From Sphaerulina vaccinii (taxonomy: Eukaryota > Ascomycota > Dothideomycetes > Mycosphaerellales > Mycosphaerellaceae), in NCBI GenBank assembly GCA_022570795.1, contig JAKUDP010000010.1, positions 806,001 to 870,000 on the forward strand: DNA of 64,000 nt, written 5' to 3'. Position numbers and translations under genes: made by a program. Positions 1 through 11,680 of the stretch are shown here, in pieces. The notes beneath the pieces were generated by a model. The model searched no databases. It had not been told where the DNA came from and saw only the letters and a program-made list of their open reading frames with translations. The stretch's first letter is position 1, and every line of letters begins with the position of its first letter.

Positions 1-2052
1 GCATTCTTCTGCCCTGCTGGCAGACTTGAAGGCGCTGTCGCTACTGAAGCATAGCACCGGCGAGGAACTTCCGGTCTCTTGACATTGCCTGCCTGTGAGC
101 GTAATGCAGCGCCGACACGCTTGCTGCATATCCGGACTGACATGTTGGCTTGCAATGAGTATGATCGTATACGGGCAAGCACAGAAAGTGCAAGAGAGAA
201 GGGACTGTACCGTGACACTCAATGCGACCGACGTGAGTTTTTTTTTTTTTGCCTGACGCAGTTGATGCACGTCAAGGATGAGAGAAGAGCGACTTCGGCC
301 CATTGCGTGGCGTGGACAGTTGGACAGGGTCCTGTTTGAAGATCTGATGAAGATCATTCCTTCCTTGTCTAAACAAAACTTCATCTCAAACACCTCACCT
401 CTGCTCTACGGACTTCTACCACTTCGCCCGCCAGTTATCAATGCCAATCTCACCACACCACCACTCCCACCGCTATGAGGGGCAGCAGACATGCGGCTGA
501 TCTTGCCAATGCGGCTCTGCTTTCCCAGACTTTCCACATGAGATACACAGCCGTCGGAGTGGCTCCCGCTTATGCACGCGCTGGCGGAAATCTTCATCAC
601 GTTCCATCTCGATCACATCGTCAGCTAGCCAGGACTTGATTAGCAGGATTGCAAAATGTCCCCTCGGACTCCAGGTACGAGGAACTGAGAACGAGACCAT
701 AGCTGCCAGCGACGACAGCACAATCTTGCAAGCCTCCTTTAGCGATGCTGCAGCAAAATTCTCGTCTTGACCCAAATCAAGATCTTGCAGCACGCCCCCG
801 GTGGCTTCATGAGGCGTCCCAGGGTCGTTCGCACCTCTTCCCACGATTTGGCAGCGGTATCAAGTGGTATCAAGCCTGCGCCAGTGGTCGACGAGCGCGC
901 GCACCATAGCTATTCCCATCTTTCTGGAACGTATGCAGAAGATAAGCTGCGCTTCCACTTGCCAACCGGTGTGCATACTGTTCGATACTCTGAACTCTGG
1001 CAAACTTCGTAGCCAGTGTCCGCATGCCGTTTCTAGTGTTCCGAGGAGTTCCAGCCATGTATACCTTGGCGCCAACGCTGGTGGCTTGCAGCAGATGCGG
1101 AGGTACTCACACCTCTGAGCCGTGGACACCAGTCAGTGACATTCTCGCGGGTATAGCACCTGCATAGGCTGGGAAAAACGAGCACTATCGAAAGTCCGTC
1201 AGGTCTGACAAACACCTGGTCATGTCACACGAGATTCACGAGGTCATTGCCAAGATACAGCGTAAGGAAGTGGCATGCAATTCTTCTACACCTATCGAAG
1301 ATCGCCCAGAACGGTTTACAGGCATTGGCGATCTTGTCGTGAAATACGCTCGTGCTAAGCAACGCGATTGGCACCTTGTTGAAAGCACAAGAACTTCAAG
1401 ACTATTCGACGCGCTCGCCCAGCAAAGGTTGGCTACACACCTTGGTCCGCAGTCTTCCAAGTCGACAGACTCGCTCAATCTAGTGCTTATCGAGCTACGG
1501 ATCCGAACATGCATCTATCGCTGCGGAATTGCTCCATACAGACTGACCGCATTTGGGTAGAACCGTATGCATAGCGAAGAAGTTTGTGGTAGCTGGGCAA
1601 GGTTCGCGTCTAAAGGTGCAGTACCAAGAGGTCTGGGCTCGTTTCTGAAATTAAGCTCCAGCTCCTAGCGCACACGCCAACCCCAGACTCCACGAGCACA
1701 AACGTGGAGAAACCACAACCGCTCATCTGCCGCCAGGTATCGTGCCAAAAACGTGGCTTTGATGGCTTTGAGGCGTGTTCTAGCTTGCTGCAAGCACTGA
1801 AAGTATCCATGCGCATGCATGTCTTGTGATCTGGAAAGATGGAGATTATTTCCCAGTGGCGAACTGCATGGGCATATCTAGGGCAGCACAGGAATCAGAT
1901 AAAGCTGCTGTGATCCCAGCTTTCAAGGAAGTTCAGCAAGGCTCATCCTCGACTCATCTCGTCACCAGGTGAACAGTGTGATCTCTTCACAAATTTCTGG
2001 AGACGACACATCTCCTTTACCTTCACCTTTCTCACCTCCTGCCATCATCACC
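1..2052. other. Gene-poor region, no confident gene
   Basis: I see no complete gene. On the minus strand between about 470 and 1820 there are stretches that read like ordinary protein, for example a 120-codon stretch ending at 473. They lie in different frames separated by stops, and I found no splice sites that join them. An 11-base T run lies near 240. The last 80 bases before the transporter start are pyrimidine-rich, as in many fungal 5' leaders. Confidence 0.5.
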
Positions 2053-3698
2053 ATGGCCGACTACGAGAAGAATGAGGTCGTGTTCCTCGAGCGCACGACC
2101 TCCGACGACTCGACTGTGGACGACCGTCTTAACTCCCTGACCGAGGAGGAGCAGAAGAAGCTTATTTGGAGAATTGATACTCGCCTTGTCTTGACATTGG
2201 GCTTCATGGTAAGCGATCTTGCATTCAACGTCTCGGAGGAGGCTCCGCTAACGAGGTCCTCAGTACTGCGTCTCCCTCATGGATCGTACCAACTTGGGTA
2301 TTGCTGTCGTCGCTGGTATGGGCGTGGATCTCAAGTTGATCGGCTTCCGCTACTCGACAATCGTCCTGGTCTTCTTCATCACCTACGTCTTCCTGCAACC
2401 ACCTGCCACCGTTATTCTCCGAAAAGTTGGACCAAGAATCTTCCTGCCCACGATCTGCATCCTGTGGGGTGTCACTATGATCACCTTCGGCTTCTTGAAG
2501 ACCTGGACTCAGATGATCCCACTTCGTCTCGTTCTTGGTATCTTCGAGGCTGGATTCTTCCCCGGATGTGCCTACCTCCTTTCTTGCTGGTACCCCCGAT
2601 ACGATCTTCAGAAGCGCTACGCCGTGTTCTACCTCATCGGTAGCTTGTCGTCTGCTTTCTCGGGTATCCTCGCATATGGCTTCTTCCAGATGAACGGCCT
2701 CGGAGATCTTGGCAAGGACTTCGGTCAGCACTACGGCCCTACAAAGGCCAACCCAACACTCAAGCCTGGTGTCATGGAGGGCATCGCAGGCTGGCGATGG
2801 ATCTTCATTATGCAAGGTTTGATCACCTGCGTAGTTGCAGTCATCGGAGCTTTCACTATCGCCGACTTCCCGGAGAACGCTGCCAACAAGAGCAAGTCTT
2901 TCGCTTTGAGCTTCTTGAACCAGAAGGAGGCCAACTTCATCGTTGCTCGTATCCAGAAGGATCGTGAGGATGCTATCGCAGAGCCATTCCACCTTTCTAC
3001 CTATCTCCGCTGCGGTCTCGACAGCAAGATCTGGGGCTTTGCTGCTCTCTTTGGCCTGACCACTACCACCACCTACGCCATTGCCTACTTCCTGCCAATC
3101 ATTCTTCACGAGGGCATGGGTTTCGACGCTGCCATGGCTGAGTGCTTGATTGCACCACCTTACGTTGTCGCTGCTATTTGGATGGTAAGCTCTTCTCTCC
3201 TAGATACCCACATCAGTTCATCGAAGCTAACATGATTTCCAGTTCGGCTGTGCGTGGTACGGAGACAGGCACCACATCCGTGGCCCAATCGTCATCATCA
3301 ACGCAGTCCTCGGCCTCATCGGTCTTCCTATGCTCGGCTTCGCCTCCAACGCTGGTGTCCGCTACTTCGGTGTCTTCCTCGCCACCACCTCTTGCAACGC
3401 CAACGTCCCATCAATCCTCTCTTTCCAAGCCAACAACATCCGTGGACAATGGAAGCGTGCTTTCGCCTCCGCCACACTTGTCGGAGCTGGAGGTATCGGT
3501 GGTATCATCGGATCGACAGTCTTCAGATCTCAGGACAAGCCAGGCTACAAGCCAGGTATCTACACTACTATGATCGCTTGTGGATTGGTCGTGATCATCA
3601 CCAGCTTCATGATGCTCAAATTCCAGCGTGCGAACAAGAGAGCTGCATCTGGTGGCAAGGTCATTGAGGGTCTGGCTGGTTTCAGATATACTCTTTAG
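2053..3698 (+). CDS. MFS transporter, anion:cation symporter (Dal5/allantoate permease-like) family
   Basis: A plasma-membrane permease of the major facilitator superfamily, predicted to import a small organic anion or vitamin such as allantoate, nicotinate or tartrate; the substrate cannot be read from the sequence. Three exons (2053-2208, 2264-3184, 3243-3698) join in frame to give 510 aa, typical for the family. Both introns (55 and 58 nt) start GTAAGC. The cytosolic N-terminus is acidic. The first intron falls just before the TM1 segment containing YCVSLMDRTNLGIA, whose D-R-TN core is characteristic of this family. About twelve hydrophobic segments follow, with a central loop near residues 240-300. 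I chose ATG 2053 because the upstream in-frame region has no nearby ATG and the N-terminus has normal family length. The gene converges on TSC13. Confidence 0.9.
2209..2263 (+). other. Intron 1 of the MFS transporter
   Basis: GTAAGC donor and CAG acceptor. Removing these 55 nt joins the acidic N-terminus to the first membrane helix in phase 0. Confidence 0.9.
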
Positions 3699-4434
3699 AT
3701 GTAGAAGATGCATTACAGATCTGCTGAGAGCGCCGTAAAGGCAGCTGCGCAGACAATGATATGATTATGATTTCAAACATCTTCTCCTTCTCTGTTACCG
3801 ACTACTTTCAAGCATTTGGTTTGGGTCTATCTAAAGCGGCTTGGTCAATGGCTGTGAAGTACAGAGAGCTGGCTAAGACGATATGTACCGACACCGCTGC
3901 TGCGAGTGTGTGTACCTCTCGGTATGTGTGTCTCTTTCCATCGCCGTTGTCAATGATGGTGCCCCGCTTGTAGTTGCGCATTGCTGGATCTGTTCTCATC
4001 CTCATTTCAGAAGATTCGGGGCCGCACTACAGCCCAGCAACGTCTGCTACAGTCCTCGTGGGTGTCAGATCAGGCCCATCTCGCTGCAGTCGTTGGTGAG
4101 TGTGAGTGTGAGTGTGAGTTTGTTTGCAGGTCGCCTTGTGCATATGAGTACATATAACATTCATGAAGCCAATACCCAATGACCGAGATAGGTTACGTGG
4201 TCGAGTCGGCAAGTCCTCAACTATAGCGATGCCTTCTGTCCCACCCACGGTTGGTTTGTCTTCTTTTGCCGTTGTGTATGCACATTTGATCATATTACGT
4301 CTTTCTTTTGCTATCGTGGCCAGTTCTGATAGACCTGCGTCACCACTTACTGCGTTCACTGTCATGGTGTTATAGACCAATCGCGAGACCTCGCATGTTT
4401 CCCGCCTCTTTCCCTCTGATATCCTCTGAACCAC
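3699..4434. other. Convergent intergenic region between the MFS gene and TSC13
   Basis: The 3' flanks of two convergent genes. It contains a short GTGAGT hexamer repeat (listed separately) and no coding sequence that I recognise. Confidence 0.6.
4096..4119 (+). repeat. GTGAGT/TGTGAG hexamer microsatellite
   Basis: About four perfect copies of a 6-bp unit in tandem in the intergenic space between two convergent genes. Confidence 0.75.
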
Positions 4435-5409
4435 TCATATCACAGCCGGTACCATAGCGAATCTCTTCTTCTGATACTTCGCGCCCATCTCCTTCCTATA
4501 CCTATTCTCCTTCTTCGCCGCCCAAACAGCCATCTGCCCTCCTGCCACAGCTGTGAAAACTACCGTCGTCCAGCTTCTCGTGATCACGCACATGGCGACC
4601 CAGGCGATCACTTCAAAGAGGTAGTTGGGACAGGTAACCCAGCTGAATCCGAATCCTTGAGGTATGCCTCTCTCAGTGCCACCAGCCGACCTCAGATTCC
4701 GAAGAATGATGTGCGTGTTCAAGTTGGCCAGTTCACCGAATGCATAAGCTGCCAGAGCTGGGTAGTCGATCAGAGGGTTTAGAGCCATGGTAGAGGTCGG
4801 ATGGGTTGGGGAGTAGATGAAGTAGGCGATTAACACGCCGCTGAGGATCCAGTAATGAGCGCTGTTCTTGAAGATGTTGCTCGCAGGCATTGTAGCAGCA
4901 CTGAACCGATGAATGGCAAAAGTTTCGAATTCTCTCTTCAAGAAATGAAGAGAGATCAGCCATACTGACAGCGTCTGCAGACTTGAAGCCTGAGCAGGAG
5001 CATTGCTGTAGATGTATGGCCGGAGCAGGTAGAAGAGTGGGTGGATCAGGAGCGGTCCGAGATATTCAATGATGAAGACCGTTCTCCATGCTATCTGGAG
5101 GCCTAAGTCTTTGACCAGGATTGTGCTTCCATCTTGGAGTCCAAAGGAAGCTACGGTTTTGTTCTTGTCGGAGGGGATGAAAGTGCCTTCCGGTGAGGTG
5201 ATGCGGAGGCGGTTGATGTCGAATTTGGACTCGGCGGCGAGGCGGTGGTAGAGGTCGCTTGTGCTGCCTTGGACGTAGATGGACGTTGAGGACGGCAATT
5301 TGGGGATGCGTTTGCCTTGCCCGTCCTGTCAGCCTGGAATGTAGAAAAGTGTGGTGTGTCATGCTGTACCTCGAGGCTTGACTTGCAGGGTCACCGGTTT
5401 GGAGGCCAT
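4435..5409 (-). CDS. tsc13: Very-long-chain trans-2-enoyl-CoA reductase (Tsc13/TECR)
   Basis: The last enzyme of the ER very-long-chain fatty-acid elongation cycle. It reduces trans-2-enoyl-CoA with NADPH and supplies acyl chains for sphingolipids. A 40-nt first exon (5370-5409) encodes MASKPVTLQVKPRG. A 54-nt intron (5316-5369, GTACAG donor, GCTGAC branch, CAAG acceptor) separates it from exon 2 (4435-5315), giving 306 aa, close to the yeast protein. The N-terminal ~75 residues form a ubiquitin-like fold typical of the family. Several membrane helices follow, then the steroid 5-alpha-reductase-type C-terminal domain with SWVTCPNYLFE and GAKYQKKR near the end. Reading exon 2 alone would lose the conserved PRGK start, so the tiny first exon is well supported. 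Confidence 0.92.
5316..5369 (-). other. Intron of TSC13
   Basis: 54 nt. Only the CAAG acceptor restores the conserved PRGKRIPKLPSS junction. A nearer TCCAG acceptor would create a stop codon. Confidence 0.85.
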
Positions 5410-6964
5410 CTTGTTGCCTTACTGTTGTGATATGTGTATGAAGGAGGAGGCATTGAACTGTGGGTGAACAAACTTGAGACTGACTGACACATGCAACGGC
5501 TATGACACACTACGGGCCGCCGTCTACATTATTGCTCATATGGGCATCTTTCTCGAGTCAACACCTCGGCGACCATTTCTCAGTCACGACATATCATATT
5601 GACACTGCCTTGTGCTCACTTCACGCCATGCATTACTGTTTGACCGGCTTGACCTCATCTGACCGGATGTCACACGCATGGACTTCCGACTTAGATGGCG
5701 CGTCGAGGCGGCCTCAAGCATACCGGCCAATGGTGTTAGCGAGAAGAACTTTCTGGATTCGTATGCACGCACATATGCAGGGAGTCTGGAGTGGAGAGAC
5801 ATCGCTGAAGGAGCGGTGTTGGTGATCCCGCTGCGCACTCTGATTATTCCACTTCAGCCAGCTTGTGCCTCTCGCTACGCAACTCGCGATCAGTTCGCTT
5901 CAACTGGTTCTGTCCTGCATCCGGAGACGTTGCTATCTGGACATGATGACTCCCCACGCGATTCTCGACTTTCGGTCCGGTCCTTAATGCTAGATTCTTT
6001 CAGTCCTGTACGACGAGCTGCGTCTTCTTCTTGACCGGAATCCTGCAGCTTCGGCACTCAGCTCCCGTCAGCCCTGCGAAGAAGTTGAAATCCTTCATCA
6101 CCACACAAATCACTTCCCGGTGGTCTAGGAATCATGTTACTACCTGTGTTGCGAAGGCATCTGGCTGTCGAGATCTGCATTTGGCGAACAATTGGCGCTC
6201 GTGCATTCTTCATGCCGCTATATCGACCGGTCCAAGACTTGCCCCACCGCTCGTCCTTCGGTGAGAGCGAAGAGGCTGAAGCTACTGAGAACGGATCAGC
6301 TCATCTTGACAGGGCCACAAGCGGGCCACGAGGTGGCTTGCATGCTAGTGAACAGCTCCAACCATTCAGCTTTCACATTTTACTGTACAAGGCAAAAGGA
6401 CTCACTTGTCAACAGTGCACCCACAGCCTACACACGCCCGTGCACTCGACATGCAAGGACTCGCGAGCCTAAGGACCGGGACGGCCGCTCAGCCTCAGCC
6501 GCCCTCACAGCTACAGCTTCGAAAGTCAAAAATGGACGCGAGACAGAAAAGGCGTCGACAAGCCTAGGTTCCGATACATAACAGGACGATCTTCCTGACT
6601 GCCTCAGTTTCTTAGCCTCACATCTGATTGAATTGTTTCATATAAACACATTGACTATCTTTACAGTATCTCCTTCCAGCGTATACCCCACCCCGCAATG
6701 TCCTCCAACAGCAGACCCTCGATCATAAAGAGATGGTCCTCAAGAAGGTGTGTGTGTTTCACTTTATGCTTGTACCCACTCACCCACGATGCACTTGCCA
6801 TTTCCGGGATCTCAAGCTTGCCTTACCACGTGGAAGGCTCCGCGAGAGAGCAGGAACCAGGAAACTAGAAGTTTGAACATAGACGGCATCTGCTGTTCTA
6901 CCACTATCATGACAATGCGGCCGGATCGCATTGCCAATCACTACACCTACATCTCCTAGCTATA
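5410..6964. other. Intergenic region upstream of TSC13 and the Ppo locus
   Basis: About 1.55 kb between divergent genes, with no recognised gene. An ATG at 6699 opens 17 codons (MSSNSRPSIIKRW...). This could be a still earlier Ppo exon if a weak GTGTGT donor near 6751 were joined to the TAG just before 6957. That join is in frame but the donor is poor. Confidence 0.5.
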
Positions 6965-7522
6965 ATGGACGACAAACGACCAAAGCCTGCGGCACCAGAG
7001 AAAGAGCAGCCGAAGGGAAGATCTCGGGGAAATACAAATAGACAAACACAAACACAACTTCCAAGTCCAGACACGATTGCCAATGGCATACACAGTGCCT
7101 CCATTGGGACGCTTGGCAGCCAAGATGCAGGACCGGATGCAGCAAATGCAAAACGACGGCCTCGAGCTGCAGGGACTCTCAAGAAGAAGTCAGATACGGA
7201 CCAGAAGTACAACAAACCACTGCCGGATGCGCCTAAGAAAGACGACTATGCCGAAGCTATCCTTTCCATCAAGAATCCCACACCTCCTGCAGTTGCCACT
7301 CCTGCCGAAGCTACACATCAAGAGAAAGCTCTAGAAGAACAGACGGTACGGCATAGAGATGTCTCGGCCAGCCTTTACGTGAAAGATCCGGTCTACATTG
7401 CGAAGAGTGCAGAGCTCGATATCAGTCTAGCCAAACACAAGGAGCTTCCACCTCTGAGAGACGAAATTGGCCTTGGCGAAAGAGTTCGATCCTGGATACC
7501 ACGGATTCACGCTGCTACCTAG
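6965..7522 (+). CDS. 185-codon ORF, probable first coding exon of the Ppo gene (N-terminal extension)
   Basis: An open frame of 185 codons encoding a hydrophilic Lys/Pro/Ala-rich, probably disordered protein with segments such as NKPLPDAPKKDDY and LPPLRDEIGLGERVRSW. It matches no family I know. Its stop codon (TAG 7520-7522) overlaps a possible donor TA|GTACTG. An intron 7522-7586 with a GCTAAC branch and TTCTCCAG acceptor would join it in frame to the downstream oxygenase, giving a 1402-residue protein. Read as a separate gene it would end only 35 bases before the next ATG, which would be very tight for a fungal gene. The donor hexamer is suboptimal, so both models remain open. Confidence 0.6.
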   Translation: MDDKRPKPAAPEKEQPKGRSRGNTNRQTQTQLPSPDTIANGIHSASIGTLGSQDAGPDAANAKRRPRAAGTLKKKSDTDQKYNKPLPDAPKKDDYAEAILSIKNPTPPAVATPAEATHQEKALEEQTVRHRDVSASLYVKDPVYIAKSAELDISLAKHKELPPLRDEIGLGERVRSWIPRIHAAT

Positions 7523-7557
7523 TACTGCTTCTGCTGCTTTGTCACATATCATGTACC

Positions 7558-10500
7558 ATGGCACTGTTCGCTAACTGCTTCTCCAGCCCAAAGACGGCTC
7601 CAAAAGATGCCAGTAAGAATGACAACAACCCTCGACAGTATGAAAGTATTGTGAACGGCACGCCAATGAGAACTCAAACTTTAGAACAAACGAACGGCAC
7701 GAACGGCACATATGTCCAGAATGGCATCACCAAGCAGACGCCTGAACCTGAAATGTCAACACTTGACAAGGCACGACTGAACGTATGGCAGTCGCTGCAG
7801 CAGATGAAGACGCTACTCCTGGCTGTCAAAGCACCACTACCTACACACTCCGGAGACGGCACATATCTACCACAGCCCGAGAAGGAGAACCTTTGGAAAG
7901 ACGTCAACGAGATCTTTCGTGATATCGGTAGGCAAGATATCAACGATCTAGATGGCCTGCTCAAGGCTGTCAAGGCTGCCAAGCTTGGTCGACCCATGAA
8001 TGACAAGGAGTACCTCATGGAGAGCATGATCGCAGTCGCTTGCAAGATGCCCGATGGCTTTCTTCAGAAAAAGATCACCGAAACTTTAGTGACTACACTA
8101 TGGGACGATCTCGAGCACCCGCCTCAAACGCTCCTCAGCGACGAGTTCCAGTTCCGACAACCAGATGGAAGCAACAACAGCTACAAGTACCCAAACATCG
8201 GCAAAGCTGGCATGCCATATGCGCGAACAGTGGCACCAAAAGTGAAGCAAGGTGGTATCCTACCGGACCCAGGCATCTTGTTCGACTCCGTGATGGCTCG
8301 CAAGGAAGGTTCGGCGACACAGCACCCAAACAGAATCTCTTCGATGCTGTTCTATCTGGCCAGTATCATTATCCATGATATCTTCCGAACAGATCACACA
8401 GACTACAACAAGTCCAACACATCGTCGTATCTCGATCTTGCACCGCTGTACGGATCGAACTGGGAGGAGCAGAAGCGGATGAGAACTTTCAAAGATGGAA
8501 AGATCAAGCCTGACTGCTTCTCCGAGACACGACTATTGACGTTCCCGCCTGGAGTTGGTGCTATCTTGATCTGCTTCAATCGATACCACAACTATGTCGT
8601 TGAGCAGCTTGCGGCGATCAATGAAGATAACAGATTCACTGTGAACCCACACAAGCCTACTGTGGATCGTTATGGTGCCAAAGGTCTTGATAAGCGCGAC
8701 GACGACTTGTTCCAGACTGCAAGGCTCGTCACTTGCGGGCTGTACATCAACATTATCCTCATCGACTACGTGCGCACGATCTTGAACCTGAACCGAACCG
8801 ATGACAACTGGCAGCTCGATCCTCGTGTGAACATTGTCGATGGGCCACCAGTCGGCACTGGCAATCAGTGTGCTGCAGAATTCAATCTCGTCTACAGATG
8901 GCACTCTGCCGTGTCACAGCGGGACGACTTGTGGACCCAAGAGCTCTTCAGGGAGAAGTTCCCCAGCATATCGCCTGCCGAAGCCGCTAAGCCGGAGAAT
9001 ATGTACAAGTTCTTGGGCGCGCTCAAAGACCTACAGAAAGAAACTGAAACCCCGGAGCCCAACGAGCGTGACTTCCCTGCTCTCAAGGATGAGAAGATGG
9101 ATCGTATCAAGGCTGGACCATTTGCTGGCAGGTATAAAGACGACGATATTGCGGAACTCCTGACGAGCAGCATTGAGGACTGTGCCAACGCCATGGGACC
9201 ACAGCAAGTGCCCACGGTCATGAAGGCGATCGAGATCTTGGGAATCCGACAGGCTCGCACCTGGAAGTGCGCTACACTCAATGAAATGCGAAAGCACTTC
9301 GACCTCACTCCTCACGAGACGTTCGAGTCCATCACCGATAACAAGGAGGTCGCTGATGCACTTCGACACCTGTACGACACTCCAGACCAAGTCGAACTCT
9401 ATCCTGGACTTGTCGTGGAAGATGCCAAGGATCCTAAGTTGCCCGGCTCCGGTCTCTGCCCGTCTTATACTACCAGTCGAGGCGTGCTGTCAGATGCTGT
9501 GGCTTTGGTCCGTGGTGACAGATTCTACACCAGCTCATACACGCCTGCCGCTCTCACGAACTGGGGTTTCCAGGAGGCTTCATCAGATCTTACGATCGAC
9601 AATGGATGTGTGTTCTACAAGCTGTTCCTGCGAGCCCTGCCTAACAGCTTCGATCCGGCGAGCACCTATGTTCACTACCCGATGACGATTCCATCCGAGA
9701 TGCACACGATCCTGAAGGGGCTCAACAAGGACCATCTCTACAACTTCGACAAGCCTACTGAAAGCAAGCACCCAGTAGTACTCTTTTCTGCAGCAGCCGC
9801 GAAGCAGGTCACCGAAGATCAAGCTACTTACAACGTCACCTGGGGCCCAGCAATGGAGTTCCTCATGGGACCTAAGGCTCACAACTTCATGCTTGCTGGA
9901 GACGGCCCCAAGAACGCTCAATCCCGCGTGATCATGGAGAAGGCCATGTTCCAGGGCGGCTCTTCAACAGCAATTCCGAAAGGTAACGAGAAATGGCTCC
10001 TCGCTGTTCGCGAGTTCTACGAACGCAAGACCACAGAGCTACTCAAGGAGAAGTCTTACAAGCTTGCCGGAGTCAACTATGTCGATGTGATCCGCGACGT
10101 TAGCAACATTGCTCATGTCCACTTCGGTTCTGAGCTGTTCTCACTGCCATTGAAGACGAAGGACTTTCCTAGAGGGATCTTCACGGAGCAGCAAATGTAT
10201 TTGGTCATGTGTGCTGTAAGTCGTCCAGCCTCCATTTGCTCTATCAACATGAACTAACACGTATACAGGTGTTCATCTGCGTCTTCTTCGATCTCGACCC
10301 ACCAAAGTCCTTCCCTCTCCGCATGAAAGCCCGCGCCGCATGCCAGAGTCTGGGCCAACTCATGAAAGTCCAAGTCGAGTCTATCAAGCTCACTGGGAGA
10401 CTTGCGGAGACCCTGATCGATGCTATCAAACCCAACAATGGACCTCTGGCAGACTATGGCGTGCATATGATAGCGCAATTGTGTAAAGCCAACCCTACCA

Positions 10501-11291
10501 TGGATGCTGATGAGTTGGTCTTTGGACAGATCATGGGCACCGTCGGTGGCATGATCTCCAATCAAGGACAATTGTTCGGACAAGCACTTGATTACTTCTT
10601 CACCGAAGGAAAGGAACATTTGAAGGAGATCAACAGACTCGCGAAGCTGGACACCCCAGAGGCAGATGATACCTTGATGCATTACCTCATGGAGGGCGCA
10701 CGACTTAGTGGCGAAACTGGCGCTTTCCGTTTCACGACAAAGGACACCACGATCGTCGACGACATTGGCCTGAAGAACTTCCCTGGCTCCGACAATGGCA
10801 AGATCACACACGAATTGAAGAAAGGCGACAAGGTTATGGTGAACTTCAAATCTGCATCGAGAGATCCTAGAGCTTTCCCCAATCCGGACACATTGGATTT
10901 GACGAGGCCGTTGGATAGTTATCTGATGCTCGGGCATGGAGCTCACCAATGTCTTGGTCTGCCCATGACACGGGTTGCGCTTACTACAATGTTGAAAGTT
11001 ATTGGAAGATTGGATAATCTGAGAACAAGCCCAGTGGATGTTGGACATAAGAGCGAACCACACTCTGTGAAGAAGGTGCTGAAGGAGTTCGTACCTGGTA
11101 AGCATTCATTCCGTGACAAGCTGCAGAGTGGGATGATCGCTAACTTCTGCATAGGAGACCTTGCTGTGATACCAGAGAGCTGGCATTATCATTTGTATTT
11201 GACTGAGGATTGGGATCAGTATTTCCCGTTCCCTACTAGCTTGAAGATCAGCTGGGATGGAGAGATCCCTGAGGTGAAGAGGAGGGTATAG
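7558..11291 (+). CDS. ppoA: Psi-producing oxygenase (fatty-acid dioxygenase / P450 diol synthase), PpoA-like
   Basis: A bifunctional haem enzyme that oxygenates linoleic or oleic acid to 8-hydroperoxide and isomerises it to a diol; such oxylipins (psi factors) balance sexual and asexual sporulation. Two exons, 7558-10215 and 10269-11291 (53-nt intron), give 1226 aa from the ATG at 7558, which has a strong start context (ACCATGG). Domain 1 is a cyclooxygenase-like peroxidase with distal haem His273 (IIIHDIFRT) and catalytic Tyr446 plus proximal His449 in YRWH. Domain 2 is a P450 with SNQGQ at 983-987, matching the Asn/Gln pair used for hydroperoxide isomerisation, and haem-thiolate Cys1114 in GHGAHQCLG. 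Both halves therefore look active. PpoC-type enzymes are reported to lack the P450 cysteine, so this is more like PpoA/PpoB; the exact subtype is inferred. A further exon may lie at 6965-7521. Confidence 0.92.
10216..10268 (+). other. Intron in the Ppo gene between the dioxygenase and P450 parts
   Basis: 53 nt with GTAAGT donor, ACTAAC branch and ATACAG acceptor, phase 0. Removal joins YLVMCA to VFICVFFD. Confidence 0.93.
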
Positions 11292-11680
11292 GCGATGTCT
11301 TCTGTTGATGTCATGTATGATGATTTTGATGTGTAGGGCGAGCATGGAGTCGGGAGTCCTAGTTCATCATTCTATGAGTTTCATACTGCGCAATGTCGTT
11401 GCTATCACTTCCACTCATTGTCGAGTTCTCTTCTCCATTATCAACATCAGAACCACATCGCGCAACAGATCAACCTACGAAGGCGCAGCGCACGAGTCGC
11501 TTGTGAGAAGAAGATCAAGGTAAGGTTGGTTCGCCTTGAGAAGTCAAGGCGCCAGATTTGCATTACGCCGCCGAGAGAACTGCCTACCCGTCTACTCATT
11601 CGTGGTTTCTGTTGAATTGTATGTATAGATTGGTATCTAGGTCAGTCAGTACTGAAGGTACTCCTCTATTCGACAGTTTC
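11292..11680. other. Convergent intergenic region between Ppo and the Vrl1 homologue
   Basis: About 390 bases of 3' flank from two convergent genes. I see no further gene or repeat. Confidence 0.6.

Noticed and set aside
240..250. T run as a polymerase III terminator
   Set aside because: No A-box/B-box or tRNA-like fold lies upstream; it is an ordinary homopolymer.
2225..3109. Open antisense frame (294 codons) opposite the MFS transporter
   Set aside because: Acidic, low-information shadow of the transporter, which is supported by family motifs on the plus strand.
10254..11105. Open antisense frame opposite the Ppo P450 domain
   Set aside because: Shadow of a well-supported coding exon.
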